DNA from: Bacteroidota bacterium
GTDB taxonomy: Bacteria > Bacteroidota > Ignavibacteria > Ignavibacteriales > Ignavibacteriaceae
Length of the DNA: 37,154 nt
Assembly: GCA_021783875.1 (NCBI GenBank)
Contig: JAJXTM010000004.1
Location: forward strand, 1-37,154
Reading direction: 5' to 3'
Positions 14,296-24,269 of the stretch are shown in pieces. Both the position numbers and the translations under genes were made by a program. The notes beneath the pieces were generated by a model that made no database searches, was not told the origin of the DNA, and saw only the letters and a list, made by a program, of their open reading frames with translations. Positions within the stretch are counted from its first letter, which is position 1, and each line of letters starts with the position of its first letter.

Positions 14296-17200
14296 TTGGC
14301 TAAAATTATTCGACAATGTTCTTTACCTGGTATAAGACGATTTTTAGTTCAGATTTTAATATTTTTTTTTATTTTTATTTTTGCAGTAGATGCTCATAAT
14401 AAATGGCGCGAAATGAGAAGCCAAAATTTTAAATTAATTTATAAGGAAAATTATTCGTATTTGGCACCGCACATTTTATACTCTGCAGAAAATGCTTTGA
14501 AATCTTTAGATAGCATTTTTAACTATACTCCATCAAACAAAATAGTTATAATTGCTTATGATTTTGATGATTATGGATTTGGCGCGGCAACTACCCTTCC
14601 TCGAAATGAAATACAATTAGAAATTGAACCCTTTGAACCTGGTTATGAGAACCTTCTTTATACAGATAGAATACAATGGACCTTAAGCCATGAATTAGTT
14701 CATATTGTTGTGGATGATAAAACAGCTGGTTTGGAAAAATTTTTACGTAGTTTATTCGGGAAAGTTACACCAGAACAAATTAATCCGCTTACTATATTTT
14801 ATAGCTTATTGACTAACTATAATCGTTATACACCACGTTGGCATCAAGAATCAATTGCAGAATTTTTTGAGACTTGGTCTAATGGCGGTTTTGGCAGAAT
14901 GTTAAGCAGTTTTGATGAAATGTATTTTCGTGATATTGTTGTTGAAGAGAAGTGTTTTAAATCTCCCTCTGAACTAGAAAATCTATCAAATACTTCATTT
15001 CTTTTAGGAACAATCTATTATCTCTATGGAGAGAGATTTGCAGCGTATTTAGTGCAACATTATGGACCTGAAAAATTGATTTCCTGGTTTAATTCTGATT
15101 CTTCCGGTTTTTATGAAAATTTCATTTCAAAATTTAATAAAAATTATAGAATTGGCTTTGATAAAGATTGGGATGAATACTTTGGGACAAATTTTTATAA
15201 AGAATGGAATAATTTTTTAACTTATGAACAAGAATTCCAAGAAAAAAATATTCAGAAAATAAAATCCGCTTCTCTTTCACCAGTCAAGAAAATTACTCAA
15301 AAACCATTTGGATGGGTAACTCAGCCTTTTTTCAATTCACGAAATGGTAATATATATTTTGGCTGCAATATGTCGGGATATCTGGCATCTATCCAAAAAT
15401 TAAATTATAAGAATGGAAAATCAGAAGTTGTCTCCACTTTACCTACACCAAGTCTCTTGCAAGTTTCTTCAGTAGCTTATGATAATAGTCTTAATCTTTA
15501 TTTTTATACTACAAATAACAATGAACTTTACCGTGATATTTGGGTTATGGACTTAAATAATCGTAAGTCAAAAGAATTATTTAAGGATTATCGAACGGGC
15601 GATATTACAGTCTCGTCTTCAACTCATGAACTCTGGGGGATTCAGCATGATATCGGAAGCGTATCTTTAATGTACTCTTCCTATCCATATAAAAAGCTTG
15701 AACCCTTAATTGATTTTGGTTTAGACTATAACATTTTTAATTTATCTGTAAGTCCGGACGGTAAAAACCTCGCTGCAGTTATGCACAAAAATAATGGTGA
15801 ACAATCTTTAATAATCATCGATTGTGATAATCTAAAATTGACAGGAAAATTTAATTTTAAGACAATCACCACCGGTGGGTCACCTGAAAATCCCTCTTGG
15901 AGTCCTGATAGTAAAAATCTTTTTTGGGATTCTTATACAAATGGTGTCTCAAATATCTATCGCGATAATTTTGAAGATTCATCAATAGAAGTATTATCCA
16001 ATACACTAATAGGTCTATTTAAACCTATATACCTTAATGCAGACACTTTATTTGCTTTTGAATATTCATCTGATGGATTTGTGCCGGTTTTAATTCCGAA
16101 TAAAGCAATTGATGAACTTCCTGCTATTAATTATTTTGGCGAAAAGCTGTTGAAATATTATCCAAAGATCACGAATTATTTGTTAAATTATAATAATACT
16201 AATATAGATACATCTGACTTTTCCATTAGCGAGAATTATAATGGTATTTCAAATTCAATTATTCAGACATTTATTCCTGTTATCTCCGGTTTTCAGACAG
16301 AAAAGGTCTTGGGTTTTTATACTCATATTGCAGATCCTATTTATTTTAATGATTTGACGATGGAATTTGGCTACTCTCCTTTCAATGATAACATTGGCTT
16401 ACCAAGATTTCATTTCAAGGGGAAATACGAATTCAAGAAAGAAATTGAATTAGATATAGATTATAATGCCTCGGATTTTTATGATTTGTTTAATGATAGA
16501 AAACGAGGCATGATCGGAACAAGAATTGCTTTAGCCGATACTTATTATTGGATTTATGATAATCCATTAAAAATTAAACAGAAAACAGAAGTGGATTATT
16601 ATAGCGGGATAAAGTCAATAAATGATAATTTGATAAAAGTTTCTCAATCCGATTTTACTTTTGCTCAGACTAATTTTAATTCTAAAAACTTGCGTAGAAG
16701 TATTGGAAGTGTTGATTATGAAGAAGGAAATGAATATAATTTTACACTTCTAGGATTTGGTGCCGGTGTCAGCAAGATTCAACTTGCCGGCGAGGTTTAT
16801 GGAGCTTGGGATAACTATTCAATATTTATTTTTCCGCATAATATTTTCCACTTAAAATTTGCTGCCGGATATACTCAAAAGAATCAAAATCTTGAGCAAG
16901 CTAATTTCTATTTCGGTGGCTTTGGAAATCGAGCATTGGAAGATGTTCCCGTAAAACAATACCGGGATGTCTTTAGGTTTCCTGGTATACCAATCTATAA
17001 TTTGTTAGTCAATAATTTCGCCAAAATTCTTCTTGAAAATAATTTTCCCCCTATAAGAATTGACAATATTAGTGTAGGAGAACATTTTTTAAATTATATA
17101 GACATTTCTATTTATACTGAAAATCTAATTAGTGGATCGAATCGAATTAAAAGTTGGAATGATGTTGGAGGTCAAATTAATTTTAATTTTAAACATTGGT

Positions 17201-17307
17201 TTAATTTAGAATCTACTTTTTCTTCGGGTATAGCAAAAGCCTGGTATGGTAAAGATAATGCATGGGATTGGTTTGTGTCTTTTAAACTACTTCAAAATAT
17301 TTTTTAA
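14296..17307 (+). CDS. surface zinc peptidase (MA clan-like)-TolB propeller-outer membrane barrel protein
   Basis: A 1003-residue secreted protein with N-terminal signal (FLVQILIFFFIFIFAVDA). Residues ~35-300 are peptidase-like: HELVH at 132-136 in WTLSHELVHIVV, with a candidate third zinc ligand Glu185 in WHQESIAEFFE. Residues ~310-600 have PD40/TolB-type propeller blades (LSVSPDGKNLAAVM; NPSWSPDSKNLFW). The remaining ~350 residues are beta-rich, and the protein ends in an aromatic (KLLQNIF), as outer-membrane barrels do. A cell-surface protease or peptide-processing role is inferred. The TTG start is the least certain part; no in-frame ATG precedes the signal. It ends two bases before the TPR gene. 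Confidence 0.78.
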   Translation: MAKIIRQCSLPGIRRFLVQILIFFFIFIFAVDAHNKWREMRSQNFKLIYKENYSYLAPHILYSAENALKSLDSIFNYTPSNKIVIIAYDFDDYGFGAATTLPRNEIQLEIEPFEPGYENLLYTDRIQWTLSHELVHIVVDDKTAGLEKFLRSLFGKVTPEQINPLTIFYSLLTNYNRYTPRWHQESIAEFFETWSNGGFGRMLSSFDEMYFRDIVVEEKCFKSPSELENLSNTSFLLGTIYYLYGERFAAYLVQHYGPEKLISWFNSDSSGFYENFISKFNKNYRIGFDKDWDEYFGTNFYKEWNNFLTYEQEFQEKNIQKIKSASLSPVKKITQKPFGWVTQPFFNSRNGNIYFGCNMSGYLASIQKLNYKNGKSEVVSTLPTPSLLQVSSVAYDNSLNLYFYTTNNNELYRDIWVMDLNNRKSKELFKDYRTGDITVSSSTHELWGIQHDIGSVSLMYSSYPYKKLEPLIDFGLDYNIFNLSVSPDGKNLAAVMHKNNGEQSLIIIDCDNLKLTGKFNFKTITTGGSPENPSWSPDSKNLFWDSYTNGVSNIYRDNFEDSSIEVLSNTLIGLFKPIYLNADTLFAFEYSSDGFVPVLIPNKAIDELPAINYFGEKLLKYYPKITNYLLNYNNTNIDTSDFSISENYNGISNSIIQTFIPVISGFQTEKVLGFYTHIADPIYFNDLTMEFGYSPFNDNIGLPRFHFKGKYEFKKEIELDIDYNASDFYDLFNDRKRGMIGTRIALADTYYWIYDNPLKIKQKTEVDYYSGIKSINDNLIKVSQSDFTFAQTNFNSKNLRRSIGSVDYEEGNEYNFTLLGFGAGVSKIQLAGEVYGAWDNYSIFIFPHNIFHLKFAAGYTQKNQNLEQANFYFGGFGNRALEDVPVKQYRDVFRFPGIPIYNLLVNNFAKILLENNFPPIRIDNISVGEHFLNYIDISIYTENLISGSNRIKSWNDVGGQINFNFKHWFNLESTFSSGIAKAWYGKDNAWDWFVSFKLLQNIF

Positions 17308-17309
17308 TA

Positions 17310-18539
17310 ATGAATTTTAAATTTGAAATATTAAATCAAGTCTTGCCAAATTTTTTTACCGAGAATGAAGTTCTTGAAATTAAAATGAAATTGAAAAGTG
17401 CTTCATTGGTAAAACAAAAATCCGGCATAAAATTAAATAATAATACAAAGTATCTCCTTAAACAAACGCGGATAAATTCCGGCCGCACATATTTTACTCT
17501 TTTATTATCAATTGTAAAATCAAAACTATCTAAATCAAAGCTATCGGAATTTTTATTCGGTTATGGGGAAATACTAATGGCAAATGGTGAATTTGATTTT
17601 GCAAAAGAAGTATTTATTCATATACTAAATCTTACACATTCCGAATTACAATTAGTTAGTCTTCGGGCTTATACACTTTTAACTTTAGGAAATATTTTTA
17701 GCCGCCAGGCTGAATGGGAACAAAGCATTAAATTTATAAAAAACGCAAAAATAATTTTTACTGCCGAAAAAGATTATCGAGGATGTGCAAGATGTGAAAA
17801 TCTTTTAGGAACTATCTATGGCGACAAAAGCAATATTGGAAAAACCAAATTACATTTTGAAAAAAGCCTTTCCTATTTGGATCCCAAAAAAGATTTTGTT
17901 TGGATTGGTATAATTGAAATGAACGTTGGAATCATAAATAGTATTCAAGGGAATTACAATGATGCAATGTCTTATTTTAAAAGAGCATTATTAAAATTTG
18001 AACATGCAAAAGATTTTAGACGAATATCAGAATTAAGGAACAATTTGAGTATTTATTTTATTAACAAGGGAGATTTTAACTCAGCTTTGAATGAGCTTGA
18101 TATTAGCATTGCTCTTCATAATAAAACAGAATTTTTACCAAATTTAGTTATATCATACGTTTCAAAGTCTTATATTTATGCAATTATAAAAGATTATATA
18201 TTTGCGTCTGCTTATATTCAAAAATCAATGAGTATTTGCAAAAAAATAAACGATAGACTTTCTATTGCTGAGTTATATAAGATTAAGGGAATTATATATA
18301 GAAATAAGAAGAAATACTCTTATGCAGAAAAATTCTTTAATGCCAGCCTTAAAATCAATAATGAGTTTGATAACAAAATGAATGAAGCCGAAACCTTTTA
18401 TGAGATGGGTTATTTATATTCAGAAATGGGAAAAAAACCAGAATCAATCCGTAATTGGAAAAAATCACTTCAGTATTATAAAAAGATAAAGCACTCCAAC
18501 ATGATTTCTAAAATTGAATCTTTGCTTAAACCCCATTAA
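17310..18539 (+). CDS. tetratricopeptide repeat protein
   Basis: A 409-residue protein without signal peptide or membrane segment, built of about seven TPR-like helix pairs from residue ~90 on (GNYNDAMSYFKRALLKFEHA; KYSYAEKFFNASLKIN; GKKPESIRNWKKSLQYYKKI). TPR arrays bind partner proteins. It starts two bases after the peptidase stop, so both are made together, and its repeats resemble those at the C-terminus of the upstream kinase. I see no HTH or enzymatic domain, so a scaffold or sensor role is an inference. Confidence 0.8.
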   Translation: MNFKFEILNQVLPNFFTENEVLEIKMKLKSASLVKQKSGIKLNNNTKYLLKQTRINSGRTYFTLLLSIVKSKLSKSKLSEFLFGYGEILMANGEFDFAKEVFIHILNLTHSELQLVSLRAYTLLTLGNIFSRQAEWEQSIKFIKNAKIIFTAEKDYRGCARCENLLGTIYGDKSNIGKTKLHFEKSLSYLDPKKDFVWIGIIEMNVGIINSIQGNYNDAMSYFKRALLKFEHAKDFRRISELRNNLSIYFINKGDFNSALNELDISIALHNKTEFLPNLVISYVSKSYIYAIIKDYIFASAYIQKSMSICKKINDRLSIAELYKIKGIIYRNKKKYSYAEKFFNASLKINNEFDNKMNEAETFYEMGYLYSEMGKKPESIRNWKKSLQYYKKIKHSNMISKIESLLKPH

Positions 18540-18655
18540 CAATTTTTTGAATTTTTTGTCCTTTTTAAGTTATATTAACCCGAACAATTATTTTTAATTT
18601 ATTTACATAACAGTATATTAACAAATAGCAGTAATCAAATTATCAATAAATATTA

Positions 18656-19963
18656 ATGAAATTTTCTGAGTTTAAGAAAAATATTGACAATCCGGCATCC
18701 GGGAGAATCTCAATTGATGAATCCTCTTCAAAGTCGAAAAACCTCGAGGTCATACTAGATATTGTAAAAATTATTAATCACACATTAATATTAGAAGATG
18801 TATTAAATCTTGTTCTAAAATATTCCGTCAAACTCACTAATTCAGATAGGGGCTTCATCGTATTAAAGAGCGGCCAAGGAAAACTGGAATATAAAATCGG
18901 ACTTGATTCCGCAGGAAACTTACTTCCGGAAAATCTTTTTAATATTAGCACATCTATTGTTGAAGATGTTTTTCGTACCGGTCAATCAAAATTTGTTGAA
19001 GGAGCCCAAAGTGATACAAATTTTGACCCTACCAAAAGCATATTAAATCTAGATCTACAAACAATTCTATGCTCGCCTTTAATATGTGATGACAAAAAAA
19101 TTGGTGTGATTTATGTTGATAGTCGAGATATTCATAAAATTAAAATTAAAGAAATAACCGATACTTTTGAAATCATGGCAGGCCAGGCTGCTACTGCAAT
19201 TAGAAATGCTCAGCTATATAATGGACAAATCTCCGCATACAATGCTCTGAATGAAGCCAATATTCAGTTAATACAATCGGAAAGGAAAGCTTTAAAATCA
19301 AGCATTGATTCTGAAATAGGTCAATCACTTCAAGGATTAGTGCATTTAGCTCTTTTAGAAAATGAAAGTTTAATGAGAGTAATTGAAAAAGCTCAAAAGG
19401 AATATGAAATAAATTCCACTAAAATAGATCCAATTTTATTGGACCGTCTAAATCTTAAATGTAAAGTAGCAATAGATAGTATCAGAAACATTCAGAAGTT
19501 TGCGCAGATACTTCTCGAAACATCAATTATGAATTTAAATAAAGATAGTGGAGACTTAAACAAAACAATTCAATCTGTAATAAAATATATTTCTCCGATG
19601 AAAAAATTTTACAGCATTACTTTTAACACTGAATTTAATCCTTTGCCGCTTTGTAATTATGACTCCGAGCAAATTCAGCATTTATTAGTTCATCTTTTTA
19701 ATAATTGTGCAGAAGTTAAAAGTGATATTACAATAACGGTCAGAACATATTATGAAAACAGCAGTATTTTCGTTCAAGTGAAGGATAATGGACCCGGTTT
19801 CCCGGAAGATTTAATAAATCCTTTCAATGAGATTATTTCTGCAAAAAAAACTAGTTATGGGCTTTATTTATGCAAAAGCATTATAGATAGGCACAATGGT
19901 CAAATAAAAATTTTGGAGCGAACTCAAGGCGCGACTGTACAATTTTCATTACCTGTTAACTAA
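18656..19963 (+). CDS. GAF domain-HATPase signalling protein, phospho-acceptor His not visible
   Basis: A 435-residue protein. Residues ~35-185 are a GAF domain (SDRGFIVLKS, LCSPLICDDKKIGVIYVDS). A helical linker follows, then a histidine-kinase-type ATPase: N-box-like HLFNNCAEV, G1 DNGPGFPED and G2-like YGLYLCKSIID. The canonical H-box (H-E-x-x-x-P) is missing; the corresponding region reads SLQGLVHLALLENES, with one His but no family context. It may lack autokinase activity or use an unusual site. The ATG is 116 bases after the TPR gene, and the next kinase starts 4 bases after its stop, so the two kinases are likely an operon. Confidence 0.85.
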   Translation: MKFSEFKKNIDNPASGRISIDESSSKSKNLEVILDIVKIINHTLILEDVLNLVLKYSVKLTNSDRGFIVLKSGQGKLEYKIGLDSAGNLLPENLFNISTSIVEDVFRTGQSKFVEGAQSDTNFDPTKSILNLDLQTILCSPLICDDKKIGVIYVDSRDIHKIKIKEITDTFEIMAGQAATAIRNAQLYNGQISAYNALNEANIQLIQSERKALKSSIDSEIGQSLQGLVHLALLENESLMRVIEKAQKEYEINSTKIDPILLDRLNLKCKVAIDSIRNIQKFAQILLETSIMNLNKDSGDLNKTIQSVIKYISPMKKFYSITFNTEFNPLPLCNYDSEQIQHLLVHLFNNCAEVKSDITITVRTYYENSSIFVQVKDNGPGFPEDLINPFNEIISAKKTSYGLYLCKSIIDRHNGQIKILERTQGATVQFSLPVN

Positions 19964-19967
19964 TCCT

Positions 19968-21482
19968 ATGACTGATACAATCTTAAAATATTTCAATATC
20001 TTCTATGAATATATTCCTTTTCCCATAGAAATTATTAATGAAGAAGGGAAAATTATATATATAAACGAGTCCTTTTCATTTCATTGGGGTTATAATCTTT
20101 CAGAGATAAATGAATACAGGATATTTAATGATTTGGAATTAAAAAGAAGCGGTGTTCATGATGCAATATTAAAAACTTTTGAGAATCGAGACAAAAGGAT
20201 TGTAGATAATTTTACCGATTCTCTCTTAAAAAGTCGCGATATTATTCTTCCTATTTTTCGAACAAAAATATTTCATATACCTTATGAAGAAAAAAATTTT
20301 GTGGCTCTTTTCCACGAAGATCAGACGGAAATTGTACTGACTGAAGCAGAAGTTAGGAAGGCGCGTGATGGTAATAAAGAAGCCGAAAGGTTAAAAAATA
20401 CTTTTCTTACTGTCTTATCTCACGAACTTAGAACTCCTCTCAACATTATTTTGGGTTATACATCAATAATAAAAGATAGTTTTAAAGATAAAATAAATCC
20501 CGAGGATCAAGTTTATCTGGATAACTTATATAGCGGTGCGCAGAGACTGCACACAAGCATTTCACAAATGCTAGAATTTGCCCAAATCGAAGCTGGTAAT
20601 TTCTCAATAAATTTTGAAAATGTCTCGCTTGGAAATATTATTAAACATTGTATGGATATTAATATCCAAAGTGCTAAAGAAAAGAATTTAGAGGTAAAAA
20701 CAAAATTTTATCCTCAGGAAATTTTGGTATTTGCAGATGTTCAGATTCTTGAAAATGCTATTAATAATATTCTAATTAACGCTCTTAAGTTTACTAAACA
20801 AGGATTTATTGAAATAGAAACAAACATTCTCGATGATAGGGAATTAGCAATTTGCAAAATTAAAGACTCCGGTGTAGGAATTTCAACAAATTATTTAGAC
20901 CATATTTTCCGCCCATTTAGTCAGGAAGATTTAAACATCGGACGGAATTATGAAGGTAATGGTTTAGGTTTGGCTTTAGCAAAAAGGTATATTGAAAAAA
21001 TGGGAGGTTCGCTTCTGGTTGACAGTTTGAAAGGTGTCGGTACAACATTTACATTTACACTCCCCCTGTCGAATAGTTTATTTAAGGGAAATCCGAAAAG
21101 TTTGCAGCCGCTAAATTTAAAGAAAATCTTGATGATTGATAATACAAACGATTCTTCAAATCTTCTAGGTGCTTATCTCAAAAATAAATATGAACTTGAA
21201 ATAATAAGTTTATCAGATTTCAAACTTGAAATAATAGATCGAAAAAATTTCGATTTTATTATTATAGATGTTGATAGGAGTTTTTGGGAGCAATCTTTAA
21301 AAATATCCAGACATATAAAAAAGATAGACCCATTGGAAAGACCGATTGTAATACTATCAAATGAATTTGATGAAGAAAAAACAGAACAGTTTATAAAAGC
21401 TGGTGTAAGTAAATTATTAATTAAACCATTTACCAAAAATGATATATTTAATGCCCTAAATTCTGTTACTCACAAAAAGTAA
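19968..21482 (+). CDS. PAS-histidine kinase-receiver hybrid
   Basis: A 504-residue protein without membrane segments. Residues ~10-120 are a PAS domain ([16 protein letters not shown]). The HisKA H-box SHELRTPLN holds the phospho-acceptor His152, followed by the ATPase: [19 protein letters not shown] and [10 protein letters not shown]. Residues ~385-500 are a divergent receiver: the acidic pair is DN in MIDNTND, but an acceptor Asp (FIIIDVD), Ser (ILSN) and Lys-Pro (LIKPF) remain. It is a soluble sensor kinase, paired with the GAF-ATPase gene four bases upstream. A separate response regulator is not encoded beside it; the nearby sigma54 activator is not a likely target because its receiver lacks the Asp. 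Confidence 0.92.
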   Translation: MTDTILKYFNIFYEYIPFPIEIINEEGKIIYINESFSFHWGYNLSEINEYRIFNDLELKRSGVHDAILKTFENRDKRIVDNFTDSLLKSRDIILPIFRTKIFHIPYEEKNFVALFHEDQTEIVLTEAEVRKARDGNKEAERLKNTFLTVLSHELRTPLNIILGYTSIIKDSFKDKINPEDQVYLDNLYSGAQRLHTSISQMLEFAQIEAGNFSINFENVSLGNIIKHCMDINIQSAKEKNLEVKTKFYPQEILVFADVQILENAINNILINALKFTKQGFIEIETNILDDRELAICKIKDSGVGISTNYLDHIFRPFSQEDLNIGRNYEGNGLGLALAKRYIEKMGGSLLVDSLKGVGTTFTFTLPLSNSLFKGNPKSLQPLNLKKILMIDNTNDSSNLLGAYLKNKYELEIISLSDFKLEIIDRKNFDFIIIDVDRSFWEQSLKISRHIKKIDPLERPIVILSNEFDEEKTEQFIKAGVSKLLIKPFTKNDIFNALNSVTHKK

Positions 21483-21504
21483 ATATAAAGATTTTTATTA
21501 CCTT

Positions 21505-23187
21505 ATGTCAGATCTGGACTACTTAAAAGATAAAGTTCAAAAAGCCTATAATGATTGGGAAATCAATTCCTATAAAAAATTTATTTCAAAATATCCAGAA
21601 CGGCAAAAAAATTTCCAGACAATTTCTTTTGAAAAATTAAAGCCTCTTTATCATAAATGCGATAATGAAGATACTAATTATCTTGAACAAATCGGTTTTC
21701 CTGGGGAATATCCTTTTACTCGAGGTATACAGCCGTCAATGTATAGAGGAAAACTCTGGACGATGCGGCAATATGCTGGCTTCGGCTCAGCAAAAGAATC
21801 TAATAAAAGATATAAATATTTACTGTCACAAGGTACTTCTGGATTATCTGTAGCATTCGATTTACCTACTCAAATTGGATATGACAGCGACGATCCTATA
21901 GCTTTCGGTGAAGTCGGAAAAGTAGGCGTAGCAATAGATACATTGGCAGATATGGAAAATCTATTTGATCAAATTCCGCTTGATAAAATTTCAACTTCAA
22001 TGACGATTAATGCATCTGCATCAATTTTGCTTGCAATGTATATCGTAGTAGCGGAAAAGCAAGGAGTATCTAAAGATAAAATCAGTGGAACAATACAAAA
22101 TGATATATTAAAGGAATATATTGCTAGAGGAACTTATATTTTCCCTCCCAAACCTTCAATGAAGCTGATAGTTGATATATTTAAATTTTGTACTATGGAA
22201 GTACCTAAATGGAATACAATCTCTATTAGCGGTTATCATATACGGGAGGCAGGATCAACTGCTGCTCAGGAAGTTGGGTTTACTATTGCAAACGCAATTG
22301 CCTATGTAGATGCTGCATTAAGTTCAGGATTAAATATAGATGATTTCGCTGGACAACTATCTTTCTTTTTTAATTCACATATTGATTTATTGGAAGAAGT
22401 AGCTAAGTTTAGAGCTGCACGTCGTTTGTGGGCGAAAATCATGAAAAATCGATTTCATGCAAAAGAACAAAAATCATTAATACTCAGATTTCATAGCCAA
22501 ACAGCCGGTTCAGCATTAACTGCACAACAAGTTGATAATAATATTTGTCGTGTTACAATTCAAACATTAGCTGCCGTTTTAGGGGGGACTCAAAGTCTCC
22601 ATACTAACGGTAAGGATGAAGCTCTGGCTTTACCCACTGAAGAGTCTGTCAGAACTGCCTTAAGGACACAACAAATTGTTGCTTATGAAAGCGGAGTTGT
22701 AAATTCAATTGACCCCCTTGGAGGATCTTATTTAATTGAATCGCTAACTGATGAAATTGAAAAAAAAGCGGAAGAATATATCAATAAAATAGATTCTCTT
22801 GGGGGAATGATTTCAGCCATAGAGAATGGGTATGTCCAATCAGAAATTCAAAATGCGTCTTATAAATATGAAAAACAAATTGAAAGAGGAGAAAGAATCG
22901 TAGTGGGTGTTAATAAATTTCAGATTGAAGAAAATTTGAAACCCGATTTGCTAAAAATTGATCTAAAAACTCAGGAAGAACAAATTAAATTTCTTAAAAA
23001 AATTAGAAGTGAAAGAGATAATTCAGAAGTCGAAAATTCTTTACTAAAATTAAAAATAGCAGCTTCCAAAAATGAAAATTTAATGCCGCCAATTATTAAT
23101 GCTGTAAAATCTTATGCTTCTGTTGGTGAAATTTGCAATATTCTTAGGCAAGTATTTGGAGAATATGAAGATAAATTAATTATTTAG
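21505..23187 (+). CDS. methylmalonyl-CoA mutase family, catalytic (alpha/N-terminal) subunit
   Basis: A 560-residue catalytic barrel of the adenosylcobalamin-dependent acyl-CoA mutases, converting (R)-methylmalonyl-CoA to succinyl-CoA or the reverse. Landmarks: [69 protein letters not shown] and [19 protein letters not shown]. By my recalled alignment the Tyr and Arg that contact the methylmalonyl carboxylate are present, favouring methylmalonyl-CoA over isobutyryl- or 2-hydroxyisobutyryl-CoA. The length stops before the B12-binding domain (no DxHxxG motif), so a separate small subunit encoded elsewhere is required. It is 22 bases downstream of the hybrid kinase, but functional linkage is not implied. 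Confidence 0.92.
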   Translation: MSDLDYLKDKVQKAYNDWEINSYKKFISKYPERQKNFQTISFEKLKPLYHKCDNEDTNYLEQIGFPGEYPFTRGIQPSMYRGKLWTMRQYAGFGSAKESNKRYKYLLSQGTSGLSVAFDLPTQIGYDSDDPIAFGEVGKVGVAIDTLADMENLFDQIPLDKISTSMTINASASILLAMYIVVAEKQGVSKDKISGTIQNDILKEYIARGTYIFPPKPSMKLIVDIFKFCTMEVPKWNTISISGYHIREAGSTAAQEVGFTIANAIAYVDAALSSGLNIDDFAGQLSFFFNSHIDLLEEVAKFRAARRLWAKIMKNRFHAKEQKSLILRFHSQTAGSALTAQQVDNNICRVTIQTLAAVLGGTQSLHTNGKDEALALPTEESVRTALRTQQIVAYESGVVNSIDPLGGSYLIESLTDEIEKKAEEYINKIDSLGGMISAIENGYVQSEIQNASYKYEKQIERGERIVVGVNKFQIEENLKPDLLKIDLKTQEEQIKFLKKIRSERDNSEVENSLLKLKIAASKNENLMPPIINAVKSYASVGEICNILRQVFGEYEDKLII

Positions 23188-23434
23188 AGGTATTGCCGCA
23201 AAAAATGAAAAAGTATCTTTAGAATATTTATTAAACTATATTTTTGTAACAAAATTGACATTTTACAATTTTTTACTGACTAAATCTAAAATTGAGAATT
23301 CATTTTGTGTCCTCTTTCTACTTTTTTATCTTTAATCTTATTATCTTCAAACAAAATATTGTTTATTTTCTCAGGTATTGATAAATTGAATTAAAAATTG
23401 TCTCGAATGTTAAAAATTGTATTTTGAGTGGAAA

Positions 23435-23671
23435 ATGAAATTTAAAATAATTGTAGTTATGCTATTAGTAATTCTCTTTACTATTTTTGTATCTCAAAAT
23501 ACTGAATTGATTCAAATAACCATATTCTTATGGAAATTCCAAATTCCTACAATAGTGTTAATATCAATTACATTAGCGCTTGGAATTATTTTAGGATTTT
23601 TTGTTGAAGCAATATTTGATTTAAAGAAAAATAAGGAAAACAAATCTCCCATTATAAATAAGGAAAATTGA
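23435..23671 (+). CDS. LapA-domain (DUF1049) small membrane protein
   Basis: The product is 78 residues if started at ATG 23435 (MKFKIIVVM); the TTG at 23417 in the track adds six residues without support. Two hydrophobic segments, KIIVVMLLVILFTIFVSQN and IPTIVLISITLALGIILGF, with TELIQITIFLW between, then a charged tail (DLKKNKENK), are typical of LapA/YciS-like proteins, which in proteobacteria assist lipopolysaccharide assembly. Here the role is only inferred. It is a single gene between the mutase and the translation cluster; no gene lies in the 247 bases upstream of it. Confidence 0.7.
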   Translation: MKFKIIVVMLLVILFTIFVSQNTELIQITIFLWKFQIPTIVLISITLALGIILGFFVEAIFDLKKNKENKSPIINKEN

Positions 23672-23765
23672 TCAAATTCGAAAGTAATTTATAAGATAAT
23701 GAATAATTGCACTAATCCACTTCTTGCTTATTGAGAGAATAAGTAGTATTTTTGGTTAACTTTTT

Positions 23766-23788
23766 TCGCCCCTTTGAGGGCGATTTTT
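23766..23788 (+). terminator. terminator-like hairpin immediately upstream of rimP (possible leader attenuator)
   Basis: TCGCCC-CTTTGA-GGGCGA followed by TTTTTG: a 6-bp GC-rich stem and T-tract. It ends 6 bases before the rimP ATG and its right arm includes the GAGGG that is the only ribosome-site-like sequence nearby. It may simply end the LapA transcript, or act as an attenuator/ribosome-site hairpin for rimP. Confidence 0.6.
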
Positions 23789-23794
23789 GTTTCA

Positions 23795-24253
23795 ATGAAT
23801 TTATTTAATGAAAATATTAACAGAATTGCTATTGAGAAATCAGAAGAAAATGGTTTCTTCTTAATTGATATTATTTTTCGTGGCAATCCAAATAATAAAA
23901 TAATTGAAATATTCATTGACGGAGAAAAAAATGTTGATGCCGATGATTGTGCAAAAGTTAGCAGAGAAATTGAAGAGCAAATCGAAAATCTTGGTTTAAT
24001 TAGTGTGTCTTATCGTCTTGAGGTTTCATCTCCCGGTGTTGACAGACCTTTGAAATATTTAAAGCAATATTTTAAGCATATTAATCGTAAATTTGAAGTT
24101 TCTTATAAAGAAAATAATGAAACTAGGAAATTTAACGGCAAACTTATTAGTGTGGAAAATGATAAACTTAAATTTTTGCATGATAATAAAAATACAATAA
24201 TCATTAATTTTAATAACATAATAAAAGCTAAAGTATTAATAAGTTTTTCTTAA
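23795..24253 (+). CDS. rimP: ribosome maturation factor RimP
   Basis: The start is taken at ATG 23795 (MNLFNENI), 152 residues, since the TTG at 23774 in the track lies inside the hairpin. Conserved RimP features: GFFLIDIIFRGN, VDADDCAKVSREIEEQIE and the highly conserved LEVSSPGVDRPLK. RimP binds the 30S subunit and is needed for its maturation. It opens the rimP-nusA-infB-rbfA-truB cluster; the nusA ribosome site begins two bases after its stop. Confidence 0.93.
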   Translation: MNLFNENINRIAIEKSEENGFFLIDIIFRGNPNNKIIEIFIDGEKNVDADDCAKVSREIEEQIENLGLISVSYRLEVSSPGVDRPLKYLKQYFKHINRKFEVSYKENNETRKFNGKLISVENDKLKFLHDNKNTIIINFNNIIKAKVLISFS

Positions 24254-24269
24254 CGGAGGAAACTATAAA

